A DNA stretch of 64,000 nt from Sphingomonas sp. 3P27F8 (GCF_005502745.1 NZ_SCNL01000001.1:434001-498000), one strand, 5' to 3'; counted from the stretch's first letter, positions 44,750-53,080 are shown. Notes: a model not told the origin generated them from the sequence alone. Numbers and translations are program-made.

Positions 44750-46062
44750 TGGAGAGCACGGCTCCCGCGCCCGAAAACATGGCGATGGTTCCGCCCGCTG
44801 TTCGCCGGCTTGCCCGGCGCAGACGCCTGCGCGTGCCGAAGGGCGGCGTTCTCGCTTTCCTCGCCGCGCTGGGACCGGGCCTGATCACCACCAACGCCGG
44901 CAACGACGCAGGCGGGATCGCCACCTACTCGGTGGCCGGCGCGACCTATGGGCTCGACTTGCTCTGGGTGCTTCCAGCGATCACGCTGAGCCTGATCGTC
45001 GTGCAGGAAGCCTGCGCGCGCATGGGGATCGTCACCGGCAAGGGACTGGCCGGGCTCATCCGCGAGAAGTTCGGCATTCGCTGGACCGCGCTGGCGATGG
45101 TCACCTTCTTCATCGCTTCGCTCGGCACCACCGCTTCGGAATTCGCCGGCATCGGTTCGGCTAGTGAACTGTTCGGCGTATCGCGCTATATCTCCGTGCC
45201 GGTTGCCTTCATCATCGTCTTCTATCTCGTCGTTGGCGGCACCTACCGCATCGTCGAGAAGGTCTTCCTCGCGGCGACGGTCGTATTCTTCGGGTATGTC
45301 GGCACTGCGTTCGTCGCGACGCCGGATTGGGGGCCGGTCCTCAAGGCTTCCGTTATCCCGACTTTTCGTGCCGATCAGGGCTATCTGTTCATGGCGATCA
45401 CGCTGATCGGCACGACGATCACCTCTTACATGCAGTTTTTCCTGCAGGCGACGGAGGTCGAGAAGGGCACCAGCGTCCGCGAGCTTCCATTCGTGCGCGC
45501 CGACGTGATCATCTCGTCGGTGTTCGCCAATCTCATCGCGTTCTTCATCGTGATCACGACGGCGCAGACGCTTCATCCCCACGGCATCAAGATCGAAACA
45601 GCGGCCGACGCCGCGCGTGCGCTTGCTCCGCTGGCGGGATCCTGGGCTGAAATCCTATTCGCCGTCGGACTTGTCGGCGCCTCAATGTTCGGCGCGACCG
45701 TCCTGCCGCTCGCCACGGCCTATGTGGTGACAGAAGCATTTGGCCTGGAGCGGGGGATTGCGCGGAGCTTCAGGGAAGCGCCGGTCTTCATGGGGATTTA
45801 CGCAGCGACGCTGGGCCTGGGCGTTGCCGTCGCCCTGATCCCGCATATGCCGCTCGTGAAGCTCATGCTTGCCAGCCAGTTCGTGGACGGCCTGCAATTG
45901 CCGGTGATCCTAGTGTTCATCGCGTTGATGACGGCCGACCGAGGGCTCATGGGCGAGCATGTCAGCGGGCGCGTGCTGCAGGCTGTGCAGTGGGCCACGG
46001 CCGGCATCCTGAGCCTCATGAGCCTGGCCCTGGTGGCAATGACGATGTTGGGCTTCGGATAA
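44746..46062 (+). CDS. Nramp-family divalent metal transporter
   Basis: An intact 438-residue, 11-helix Nramp protein. LGPGLITTNAGNDAGGIATYSVAGATYG is the helix-1 metal-binding region. The usual DPGN motif reads NAGNDAGG, so selectivity may differ from Mn2+/Fe2+ and could extend to Mg2+, as in NRAMP-related Mg transporters. SLGTTASEFAGIGSASELFG and the late ASMFGATVLPLATAYVVTEAFG are intact. It overlaps the MgtE-N/CBS gene by four bases and is followed by the glycine-zipper gene after 16 bases. Its frameshifted paralogue at 10013 has DDDPSG at this place. Confidence 0.88.
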   Translation: MMESTAPAPENMAMVPPAVRRLARRRRLRVPKGGVLAFLAALGPGLITTNAGNDAGGIATYSVAGATYGLDLLWVLPAITLSLIVVQEACARMGIVTGKGLAGLIREKFGIRWTALAMVTFFIASLGTTASEFAGIGSASELFGVSRYISVPVAFIIVFYLVVGGTYRIVEKVFLAATVVFFGYVGTAFVATPDWGPVLKASVIPTFRADQGYLFMAITLIGTTITSYMQFFLQATEVEKGTSVRELPFVRADVIISSVFANLIAFFIVITTAQTLHPHGIKIETAADAARALAPLAGSWAEILFAVGLVGASMFGATVLPLATAYVVTEAFGLERGIARSFREAPVFMGIYAATLGLGVAVALIPHMPLVKLMLASQFVDGLQLPVILVFIALMTADRGLMGEHVSGRVLQAVQWATAGILSLMSLALVAMTMLGFG

Positions 46063-46078
46063 AATATAGGAGGTGTGC

Positions 46079-46609
46079 TTGAGCGAACAGTCCCCGGATA
46101 GTCCGGAACCCGGCCCATTCCATGTGCTCGCATTCGCCACGCGTGATGCGGCGGAGCATGCCTATGAAGACCTTGTCGGCATGGGAGTGTCGCCCGGACA
46201 CATTAACTTATTCGTGCATACCGACCCGATCGAAAAGCGTCGCCGCGACGATACACTGGATCACGACATCGAGACCGGAGGCGCGGTGGGTGCCGGCGCT
46301 GCGTCGTTTGCCGGCGGAGTAGGTGGCCTGCTTGCCGGTTTGGGGTTGTTGGTCGTCCCCGGCTTTGGACCTCTCCTCGCTGTGGGTCCGATCGCGGGAG
46401 CCTTGACCGGCGCCATCACCGCAGGAGCGTTGGGCGGGCTCGCCGGTTCTCTTATCGGTGTGGGGGTGGCAGAGGCATCCGCGCTCGCTGCTGAGAAACA
46501 TCTCAAGGCTGGCCATGCCATTATCGTCGTAGCCGGGTCTGCCTGGAACGAAGAAGTCGCCAATGCAGCACAGTGTTCGTCGGGATTGATAGATGTTGAC
46601 CGCATCTAG
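46079..46609 (+). CDS. Glycine-zipper stress protein (general stress protein 17M/YflT-like), copy 2
   Basis: A 176-residue paralogue of the protein at 9408-9929. The cores are nearly identical (SFAGGVGG-LAGLGLLVVPGFGPLLAVGPIA) and the N-terminal PFHVLAFATRDAAEHAYEDLVGMGV aligns throughout. The start is TTG 46079, with AGGAGG five bases upstream; a GTG at 46073 is too close to that site. It immediately follows an Nramp gene, repeating the arrangement seen at 9.4-11.3 kb. A membrane-inserting or membrane-lining role is suggested by the Gly/Ala zipper only. Confidence 0.78.
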   Translation: MSEQSPDSPEPGPFHVLAFATRDAAEHAYEDLVGMGVSPGHINLFVHTDPIEKRRRDDTLDHDIETGGAVGAGAASFAGGVGGLLAGLGLLVVPGFGPLLAVGPIAGALTGAITAGALGGLAGSLIGVGVAEASALAAEKHLKAGHAIIVVAGSAWNEEVANAAQCSSGLIDVDRI

Positions 46610-46936
46610 GAGTGCACTTGAGTTCCGTCTCCCTGCGGCGGACTCACACGCCGAAATAAAGTGCGCTTGGTTTCGCGCCTGAATTGGCCCCCTAAGCGCT
46701 CGTTGCCACCGCGACCGCTGGCGATGCATGAGCCCGAAGCCATCATCCGTCCAATACTGCTCCTTCCCTAAGTCGGCGACAGCAATAGTCGAGTATCTGG
46801 ATTCGAGTGTCGCTTCCGCGATTGCGGTCATTAACAGAGTGAGCCGGATATATCCGGCGCTGGTGCGTTAAAGTCCCAAGGGTAAATCACCGAGTCCGAA
46901 GACATGTCGGTGATGCCGATTCAGCGAAGGGAAAAG
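46610..46936. other. Gene-free stretch with a 16-bp perfect palindrome
   Basis: About 327 bases. A minus-strand frame reaching 46831 has no recognised domain. GCCGGATA-TATCCGGC at 46844-46859 is a perfect palindrome 78 bases before the antiporter start and could be an operator. GAAGGGAAAAG at the end is the antiporter ribosome site. Confidence 0.45.
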
Positions 46937-48211
46937 ATGGACGACAGTCACCGCGCCTTGATATTATTGTTTGGCGGTGGTCTCGTCCTCCTGATCTCGT
47001 GGCTGCCGATGCTGTTGAAGCGGGTGCCGCTTTCGCTGCCGATCATATGCCTCGCGATGGGCTACGGCACGTCGTTCACGTCGATCCTTCGTGTCACATC
47101 TGTCGCTGATCTGACTACGAGTCATACCGCCGAAGCGCTATGCGAGATCGTGATGCTCCTGGCGTTGATGGGCGCCGGTCTCAGGATCGATCGGGTGTTC
47201 GGCTGGCGCGCATGGGGTACGCCGTGGCGCCTGCTGCTCATCGCGATGCCGATTACGATGATCCTGGTCTTCGCAGCGGCGCACTGGGGCCTGGGAATGG
47301 CAGCCCCGGCGGCGTTGCTCCTTGCGGCAGCCCTAGCGCCGACCGACCCAGTTCTGGCTGGCGATATCCAGACCGGTCCGCCTGGGGAGGGAGAAGATGG
47401 CGAAACCCGCTTCGGGCTAACCGCCGAGGCCGGCTTTAACGATGGACTGGCCTTTCCCCTCATCCTCCTTGCACTGGCTCTCCATGCCGGCACTGCCAAC
47501 TGGGGACACTGGCTGGGAATCGAGTTCGCCGCAGAGATCCTGATCGGTATCGTTGTCGGCGCGGTGCTTGGCTGGCTCATGGGCCGGGCGCTGTTCCGCC
47601 TGCCGCATCTCAGGAAGATATCCGACAGTGGCGACGGGCTGGTGGCGATCGGTGCAACCTTCCTTTCCTATGCCGCGACCGTGCTTCTGCACGGCAATGG
47701 CTTCATCGCGGTGTTCGTCGCCGGGCTCGCCATCCGCGCGGTGCGGCCCGAGGACGAGTTTCACGCCGAGATGGCAGCGTTCGCCAATCAGGTCGAGCGT
47801 GTGCTGATCATGCTGGTGCTGGTGTTGTTCGGCTGGACCCTGGGCCATGGCCTGCTCGCTTCTTTGACCTGGCAGGGTGGTTTGCTGGCGATTGCGCTCA
47901 TCCTGCTGTTCCGTCCGATCGCTTGCTGGATTGCGTTCATCGGCTCCTCGGCTCCGCGGACCGCCAAGCGTATGATGGGCATTTTCGGCATCCGCGGGAT
48001 CGGCACGATCTACTATATCCTCTACGCGACCGGACGCGGCGACTTCGCCGAACGCGAACAGCTCTGGGCGATCGCGGGGACGGCCATTCTCGCGTCGATC
48101 ATCGTCCACGGCACGGTCTCGACGCCGTTGATGACATATGCCGATCAGCTTCGAAAGCAGCACGGGCGCAACTGGGACCATTCGGAGTACGAAAACTATC
48201 CCTCCGCGTAA
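46937..48211 (+). CDS. Na+(K+)/H+ antiporter, CPA1 (NhaP-like) family
   Basis: A 424-residue cation/proton antiporter with about 12 helices. The family hallmarks are LAPTDPVLAGDIQTG (unwound helix region), GLTAEAGFNDGLAFPLILLALAL (the E-x3-ND motif carrying the ion-binding Asp), and RPIACWIAFIGSSAPRTAKRMMGIFGIRGIGTIYYI in the last third. ATG 46937 follows AAGGGAAAAG; an upstream in-frame start at 46904 is less likely. It probably maintains pH and Na+ balance. Confidence 0.9.
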   Translation: MDDSHRALILLFGGGLVLLISWLPMLLKRVPLSLPIICLAMGYGTSFTSILRVTSVADLTTSHTAEALCEIVMLLALMGAGLRIDRVFGWRAWGTPWRLLLIAMPITMILVFAAAHWGLGMAAPAALLLAAALAPTDPVLAGDIQTGPPGEGEDGETRFGLTAEAGFNDGLAFPLILLALALHAGTANWGHWLGIEFAAEILIGIVVGAVLGWLMGRALFRLPHLRKISDSGDGLVAIGATFLSYAATVLLHGNGFIAVFVAGLAIRAVRPEDEFHAEMAAFANQVERVLIMLVLVLFGWTLGHGLLASLTWQGGLLAIALILLFRPIACWIAFIGSSAPRTAKRMMGIFGIRGIGTIYYILYATGRGDFAEREQLWAIAGTAILASIIVHGTVSTPLMTYADQLRKQHGRNWDHSEYENYPSA

Positions 48212-48427
48212 TTAGAGACCCCGGGCGGCGTCGAAGAAGATGATAGCGTTGGGTAAAGCCGGGAGTTCGTTGGCCCATCAACGCTGGCCTGATGGTGCAA
48301 AACCGATGATGGGGCATCCTCGCGCCTGACTGCAGAGCAGCCGTGATCGACATAAGCGAAATGAATGCTGTTTGTCGGTGAAGTCGTTCATAGACCCTCG
48401 CGGCGGATTATCGCCATGGAGAAGAAT

Positions 48428-48634
48428 ATGACACGGATCGCACTAATGATCGCTCTGGCAGGCGCTGCCGTTACCTCGGCAATCCCGGCGCAAGCGAAGG
48501 TATGTCGTACCTATGTTCGCGGCCATCACGTCAAATGCCACAAGGCATTCCGTCCTAGCGTTAACCTCAAGCGCAAGCACCCGATAAAGGTCGTCCGTTG
48601 CCGCACTCGAGTTGGCCATAACGTCAAGTGCTGA
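48428..48634 (+). CDS. Small exported basic Cys-loop protein
   Basis: A 68-residue precursor: signal peptide MTRIALMIALAGAAVTSAIPAQA, then a mature, strongly basic part of about 45 residues with two loops CRTYVRGHHVKC and CRTRVGHNVKC. GGAGAAGAAT precedes ATG 48428. The loop pattern C-R/K-x(4-5)-G-x2-V/A/I-K-C is shared with the protein at 27225, though the rest is unrelated. It is followed at once by a rho-independent terminator, so it ends its transcript. Function unknown. Confidence 0.75.
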   Translation: MTRIALMIALAGAAVTSAIPAQAKVCRTYVRGHHVKCHKAFRPSVNLKRKHPIKVVRCRTRVGHNVKC

Positions 48635-48640
48635 CTCTAT

Positions 48641-48677
48641 AAGGGCCGTATCTTCGGAAGGAGAAGCGGCCCTTCTT
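48641..48677 (+). terminator. Rho-independent-like terminator after the small exported protein
   Basis: AAGGGCCG (48641-48648) pairs perfectly with CGGCCCTT (48667-48674), followed by CTTCT. It starts six bases after the stop codon of the small exported protein gene. Confidence 0.6.
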
Positions 48678-48931
48678 CTGCCGATTGACAGGCCGGCGGC
48701 CGAAGGCCCTTTCGTGTAGGCGTAGGCTACTAAATTGTCAGAAATCGGTCCTTCGGCAATGCGCCCTAAATCCGGCCGTTGCGGCACGCGACCTAAAGTC
48801 CCGAAACCAGCCGTTATTGTAAGGGCTCAACGTCGCACCCTATGAAGTGATTATGCCGTATCGGCAGAACTGAGGCAGGCATTATCCGTCGGAACCGTGC
48901 TATCGCCACCGCGAAATGGGGGTGTGCATTG

Positions 48932-49612
48932 ATGCACTGTGCGTCTTGGGTGTTAGTCGGCTGCGCAATCAACGGCCTTATACGTGCAATCTACGACTAC
49001 CAGACGCTGATCGCGGGCTGCGCCGCGGTGGTCGCGGCCTATTTCGCCGCGCGACCTGTCTACCGTCAGCTCGACATGATGCGGCTGCAATCCGACGCGG
49101 TGATGCGCGGAATGCTGCTCGACCGCGAGCGCGATCTGCGCCAGGCGCTCGAGGCGCTCGATAAGAATGTCGGCGAGCCGCTCGCGGGCTTGGGGCACGC
49201 GGTCTATTGGGAAGAGGGTGACGAGATCGACGAGGAACGCGCCTTCTACCACGACCAAGCGCTGTCGACGGCCCGGACCTGGCTGGGCACCAAGTATCGC
49301 TGGCGCGACTCCGCCGAGGTCGAGACCGCGCGGGCCGGCTTGGAAAAGGGCCTGGACGCGCTGATCGACACGCTCGACGACGTCCATCGTCCCGCCCACA
49401 CTGAGAAGGAGGGCGAGGATTACGCCATGACCGACGAGGAGTGGACGGCTTTCCTGAAGCGCGGCGAGGACGCGAAGGGCGAGGTCCTGGGCAAGCTGAG
49501 CAACGCGCGCCAGCTGCTGTCCGCGGTGTCCTCCGGGATCGGCGCCGAGCTCAATGCCGTCGGCCGCCAACTTACCGCGATCGACAGGTCGCTCGCGCGC
49601 ATGAAGCAGTAA
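48932..49612 (+). CDS. Membrane-anchored coiled-coil protein, unknown
   Basis: A 226-residue protein with one or two N-terminal hydrophobic segments (ASWVLVGCAINGLIRAIY and LIAGCAAVVAAYFAARPVY) and a long helical, charged cytosolic part (MRGMLLDRERDLRQALEALDKNV, and EVLGKLSNARQLLSAVSSGIGAELNAVGRQLTAIDRSL) likely to form coiled coils. No family is recognised. It lies just upstream of an unknown protein and an XRE-ImmA/IrrE fusion on the same strand. Such membrane-plus-coil proteins are common effectors in defence loci, but that is inference. Confidence 0.6.
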   Translation: MHCASWVLVGCAINGLIRAIYDYQTLIAGCAAVVAAYFAARPVYRQLDMMRLQSDAVMRGMLLDRERDLRQALEALDKNVGEPLAGLGHAVYWEEGDEIDEERAFYHDQALSTARTWLGTKYRWRDSAEVETARAGLEKGLDALIDTLDDVHRPAHTEKEGEDYAMTDEEWTAFLKRGEDAKGEVLGKLSNARQLLSAVSSGIGAELNAVGRQLTAIDRSLARMKQ

Positions 49613-49716
49613 GGTGGCGAGACCTAGCGGCTCATTTCGATCGATTCGCGAAATCACTTGACGCGAGATGATAGATTCGGGAATGTGCTTGCGATCAAAA
49701 TTTTTAGGGGCAGGCA

Positions 49717-50385
49717 ATGGTTCCATTTCAGCAGCTTCTCGACGAGGCGTTTCCGCCTAGTGCCGACGTGGCGCTGATGCGTTCGGTGTCCCAAGCGATC
49801 GCGCTGGCCGGCGACGTGATGGAGAACGAGCCGTTCCTCAAGTCGCTGATCGGTGCGGACATCAAGGGGCATATCCGCCGCGCCGCCGTCTTGTTTAGCG
49901 TGCACGAGGGCTGCAAGGTCGGCGACCTGCCGTTCGCGTCGGAAATGACGCGGATGCCGCTGGGCGGCGGGCATTGGGTCGAGTTGCGGTCGGGGGCGTT
50001 CCGCGCCCACGTGTGCCGGACGGATGGCCCGGTGGCCTTCCCCGAGGAAACGCCCACCCGCCAGGACCAGCGGCTCAGCAATCAGCTCGAGTTGTTCGAT
50101 CCCGATCCCGTCGTCGTGCCGTTCCGCGCTCCGTCACCGCAGGAGATGTATGCCTGGCTGACCTTCGGCGCCAACGGGTCCGATCTCACCCACCTGTGCT
50201 GGGGCATGCCCGAGGCCGGGCGCAACAGCTGGCTTGCGCGGACAAACGTGCTGACCCGCCTGGGCCCGATCGAGGCGGCGCCAGTTGACGTGCCCGCGCC
50301 CGCCGTCGTGCTGCGCTTCCGCGACCACATCGAGGAAGCGTTGCGCAATGACGAGCACGAGTCGACTTCCGACAACGAATCCTGA
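49717..50385 (+). CDS. Unknown protein preceding an XRE-ImmA/IrrE gene
   Basis: A 222-residue soluble protein (FPPSADVALMRSVSQAIALAGDVMENEPFLKSLIGADIKGHIRRAAVLFSVHEGCKVGDLPF...). A Pro-rich middle contains LSNQLELFDPDPVVVPFRAPSPQEMYAWLTFG. I recognise no domain. The next gene, an HTH-metalloprotease fusion, starts 14 bases after its stop, so the two are probably co-transcribed, as toxin-antitoxin or protease-substrate pairs often are. A ribosome site GGGGCAGGCA precedes ATG 49717. Confidence 0.65.
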   Translation: MVPFQQLLDEAFPPSADVALMRSVSQAIALAGDVMENEPFLKSLIGADIKGHIRRAAVLFSVHEGCKVGDLPFASEMTRMPLGGGHWVELRSGAFRAHVCRTDGPVAFPEETPTRQDQRLSNQLELFDPDPVVVPFRAPSPQEMYAWLTFGANGSDLTHLCWGMPEAGRNSWLARTNVLTRLGPIEAAPVDVPAPAVVLRFRDHIEEALRNDEHESTSDNES

Positions 50386-50399
50386 CTGCGGGTAACGGG

Positions 50400-51572
50400 A
50401 TGAGCAATGATCGCGGTGCTCCGGCCTCGGCCGGAGCCAAACCGATTCCGGAACGGATCAGGGAAGCCCGGGAGGCTCGCGGCTTCACCGGCGAGGCATT
50501 CGCCGAAGCCATCGGTGTCAGTCGGCAGGCGGTGGCGCAGTTCGAGACCGGACAGGCGTCGCCGAGCGGCGAGACGATGGGTAGAATCATCGGTGAGACC
50601 GGTCAGCCGATCTCGTTCTTCACCGGCCTGCCGTCGCGTGCGGGCGAGCCGCGTGCTCCGTTCTTCCGCAGCCTGAAACGGATGGAGCAGCACCATCGCC
50701 GTCGCATCGTCCGGCGCATGCAATGGGCGGGGGATATCGGAACCCTGCTCGAGCGATTCATCGCCTTGCCGGCCGTGAACTTCCCCGGTCTGGAGTTCGA
50801 TGCCGAGCACGGCGACGAAGACGACATCGAATGCGCGGCGGAGAGGCTTCGCGACCATTGGGGTCTTGGCCGTGGTCCCATCCGCAACCTCGGTGCCACC
50901 ATGGAGGCGAACGGGATCCTGCTGGTGCGCGAGCCGGTGCGCTGCCAGGACATGGACGCCGTGAGCTGCTGGATCGGGGGTCGGCCGATCGTTCTTATGT
51001 CCGAGGAGGTGGTCGGGGGACCGCGCGACCTCTTCAACCTCGCCCATGAACTCGGCCACCTGGTACTTCATCCGGACATAGAGGTCACCAGCTCGAACCT
51101 CGACATGATAGAGAAGCAGGCCAACCGTTTCGCGAGCGCCTTCTTGCTTCCGCGCGAGACCTTCAGCCGGGAGGTGCTCGGCAGCTCAATCGCCTATTTC
51201 AAGGCGCTGAAGGCGCGCTGGGCTGTGTCGATCGCCTCGATGGCGTATCGAAGCCGGGATCTCGGGATCCTCTCCGAGAACCAGTTTTCCTACTTGTTCC
51301 GGCAGATGAACAGTCTTCGCATCCGTAAGATCGAGCCACTCGACGACGCGTTTCCCGTCAATCGGCCCACGATGCTCGCCGAAGGCCTACGGATGCTGGT
51401 CGAGCACGGGGTCTACACGCGGGCGCAGATCGAAGCGGCCCTAGGGTTGAACCTGCGCGATGTCGAGGGACTGGCGGGACTGCCGGGGGGGTATCTGGAT
51501 CAGCGAGTAGTGCCTATTCGACTAAAGGCTGACTTCGCGCCTGACGTTCGCGTGGACGATGCATTGGGCTGA
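50400..51572 (+). CDS. XRE helix-turn-helix fused to an ImmA/IrrE metalloprotease
   Basis: A 390-residue protein: XRE helix-turn-helix at about residues 17-70 (IREAREARGFTGEAFAEAIGVSRQAVAQFETG), then an ImmA/IrrE domain with zinc motif HELGH at 216-220 and a downstream Glu in EKQANRFASAFLLP. A C-terminal region of about 130 residues follows. ImmA/IrrE proteases cut repressors or antitoxins to release transcription. Here reader and protease are in one chain, as in many anti-phage and toxin-antitoxin loci. The upstream gene may encode its partner. Confidence 0.88.
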   Translation: MSNDRGAPASAGAKPIPERIREAREARGFTGEAFAEAIGVSRQAVAQFETGQASPSGETMGRIIGETGQPISFFTGLPSRAGEPRAPFFRSLKRMEQHHRRRIVRRMQWAGDIGTLLERFIALPAVNFPGLEFDAEHGDEDDIECAAERLRDHWGLGRGPIRNLGATMEANGILLVREPVRCQDMDAVSCWIGGRPIVLMSEEVVGGPRDLFNLAHELGHLVLHPDIEVTSSNLDMIEKQANRFASAFLLPRETFSREVLGSSIAYFKALKARWAVSIASMAYRSRDLGILSENQFSYLFRQMNSLRIRKIEPLDDAFPVNRPTMLAEGLRMLVEHGVYTRAQIEAALGLNLRDVEGLAGLPGGYLDQRVVPIRLKADFAPDVRVDDALG

Positions 51573-51665
51573 CGCCCCGAAGTATCTAATCAGCGCAGGG
51601 TTTGCTCCTTCGGACGGGCATCTGCCTTGGGAGCTCGAGGTGGCGACGGTTCATCGCTCGAAGCC

Positions 51666-52508
51666 CTAGCGCCGCCGTTTGGCTTTATCGGGCCAGGGCA
51701 GGATTCCGTCTAGCTCGCGAAGTCCCGTTCTCTCGCTTTCCCAGCGTTCACGTTCTGCGGGTGGCGGCGGCAGCTCCTCGTTTTCGAACCATAACAGCGT
51801 CAGCGTCTGGTCCCACTGTCCGATATGGCGACTATCCTCATACAGGTATCCGCTTCTGGTCCAGTCGTCGAACCACTGGTCGGGCTCGGCGTCGACGGGC
51901 CCTGTTTCCGTATCGCCACGCCGCAGCCGCGCGCTTAGCGAATCGCTCGGCAGCATCGTTCCCGGTCTCACCAAAGCGCCAGCTGCACGCAGCGATGTCG
52001 ATCTGGCGCAAAACCGGACTTTGCCAGCCTCTGAAAGGACGAAAGCGCAAAGTTCGCGCGAAAAAGTTGCAAAGCGTGACGCGGTAGCGATCAGCGACGC
52101 GTCAAATTCGTCGGCCAGACTAGCAATCGCGTCCATTCCGGGATCGACGGCATCGACCTTGGGCTTGAACATTTTGTGGGGCAGCAAGAGTTCAGAGGCG
52201 AACACATCACACGCAACCTCGCCGGGCGCGCGACGCGCATAGCTCCAGCTCGGTGCCTCATGCTCAGCCGGGATGCCAAGCACTACGTGCGCCACTTCAT
52301 GGCAGATGCTGAACCGTTGCCGGCGGGAATTCTGCCCGCAATTGACGCATATCCGGTATGTGCCGTCGGGCAGTCGAACCGACCATGCATCTTCTTGGTC
52401 GCCCAACGGTTCTGCCGACACCGTGCCACCGATGTGCGCGGCATAGGCTTCCACCGGCACCGGCAAAACCGACGGACCGACGGCCGCGATAAACGCGCGC
52501 GCTTTCAT
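51666..52508 (-). CDS. ImmA/IrrE metalloprotease
   Basis: A 280-residue protease with zinc motif HEVAH at residues 70-74 (RFSICHEVAHVVLG) and the distal EVACDVFASELLLP supplying a further ligand. A long C-terminal region of unknown fold ends RELDGILPWPDKAKRRR. ATG 52508 with AGGA eight bases upstream is chosen; a TTG at 52529 also fits. It follows a separate XRE gene by 25 bases, the classic ImmR-ImmA type pair, and is divergent from the ubiquitin-like operon. Confidence 0.85.
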   Translation of the reverse strand: MKARAFIAAVGPSVLPVPVEAYAAHIGGTVSAEPLGDQEDAWSVRLPDGTYRICVNCGQNSRRQRFSICHEVAHVVLGIPAEHEAPSWSYARRAPGEVACDVFASELLLPHKMFKPKVDAVDPGMDAIASLADEFDASLIATASRFATFSRELCAFVLSEAGKVRFCARSTSLRAAGALVRPGTMLPSDSLSARLRRGDTETGPVDAEPDQWFDDWTRSGYLYEDSRHIGQWDQTLTLLWFENEELPPPPAERERWESERTGLRELDGILPWPDKAKRRR

Positions 52509-52533
52509 GGCGGCATCCTGGTCGTTCAAGGCA

Positions 52534-52908
52534 TCACGCTGACATGAACCTGCGTATGCGCTCGAGCGACAGTGTATAGTCGGCACGGGCGCCCCGGTTC
52601 ACCACGGTGGTCAGCATATGGAGTTCCTGCGGTGAGATCGTTGGATCATTGCGCGCGAAGTCAGCCAATGCGGGATCCACGTTCGGATGCACTGCCAGGA
52701 GTCGTAGAATGTCGGCGTCGCGCGCCGATGGAGTCAGCGCGCCGATAAGTCTGTCGAGCACGTCCTCGGATGGCGATTCCTTGGCGCCCGTTTCCAGCCG
52801 GTATACATAAGCGTGATCGACCTCGGCACGCTGGGCAGCTTCCCTTAGACTCCAGCCGCGATCGCCACGCAACGCCTTCAACCAATTTCCAAGCGCCGAT
52901 TCCGGCAT
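52534..52908 (-). CDS. XRE-family transcriptional regulator
   Basis: A 124-residue repressor candidate with an N-terminal helix-turn-helix (LGNWLKALRGDRGWSLREAAQRAEVDHAYVYRLETGAKESPS) and a helical C-terminal part that may be the site of cleavage by the protease encoded next. ATG 52908 follows AAGGAGG. The divergent intergenic region contains two 20-bp inverted repeats of one design, which probably bind this protein and control both directions. Confidence 0.88.
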   Translation of the reverse strand: MPESALGNWLKALRGDRGWSLREAAQRAEVDHAYVYRLETGAKESPSEDVLDRLIGALTPSARDADILRLLAVHPNVDPALADFARNDPTISPQELHMLTTVVNRGARADYTLSLERIRRFMSA

Positions 52909-52944
52909 CAGACCTCCTTGACAAAACACGACGTCAGTCACATA

Positions 52945-52964
52945 TGTTGTCCAGTCAGACAACA
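52945..52964. promoter_or_regulatory. Operator 1 in the XRE / ubiquitin-like divergent promoter region
   Basis: TGTTGTC-N6-GACAACA, perfect 7-bp arms. It lies 37 bases upstream of the XRE start on the minus side. It matches the repeat at 53007 in arm sequence, spacer length and most spacer bases. Confidence 0.7.
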
Positions 52965-53006
52965 GCCCTGCGGATCTGAGGCCCAGGGCAATTTTTTGGC
53001 CTTATC

Positions 53007-53026
53007 TGTTGTCTGGCCGGACACCA
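53007..53026. promoter_or_regulatory. Operator 2 in the XRE / ubiquitin-like divergent promoter region
   Basis: TGTTGTC-N6-GACACCA, the same design as the repeat at 52945 with one arm mismatch. The centres are 62 bases apart, about six helical turns. It lies 55 bases before the multiubiquitin start. Confidence 0.68.
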
Positions 53027-53080
53027 AAATGGCATCCGGCGAGGCAAAAGGCAAGCCGCTCAGGCGGAGAAAGGTTTGAG

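Noticed and set aside
46208..46831. Minus-strand open frame overlapping the second glycine-zipper gene
   Set aside because: Its left half is the shadow of the real gene; the right half shows no domain and no ribosome site.
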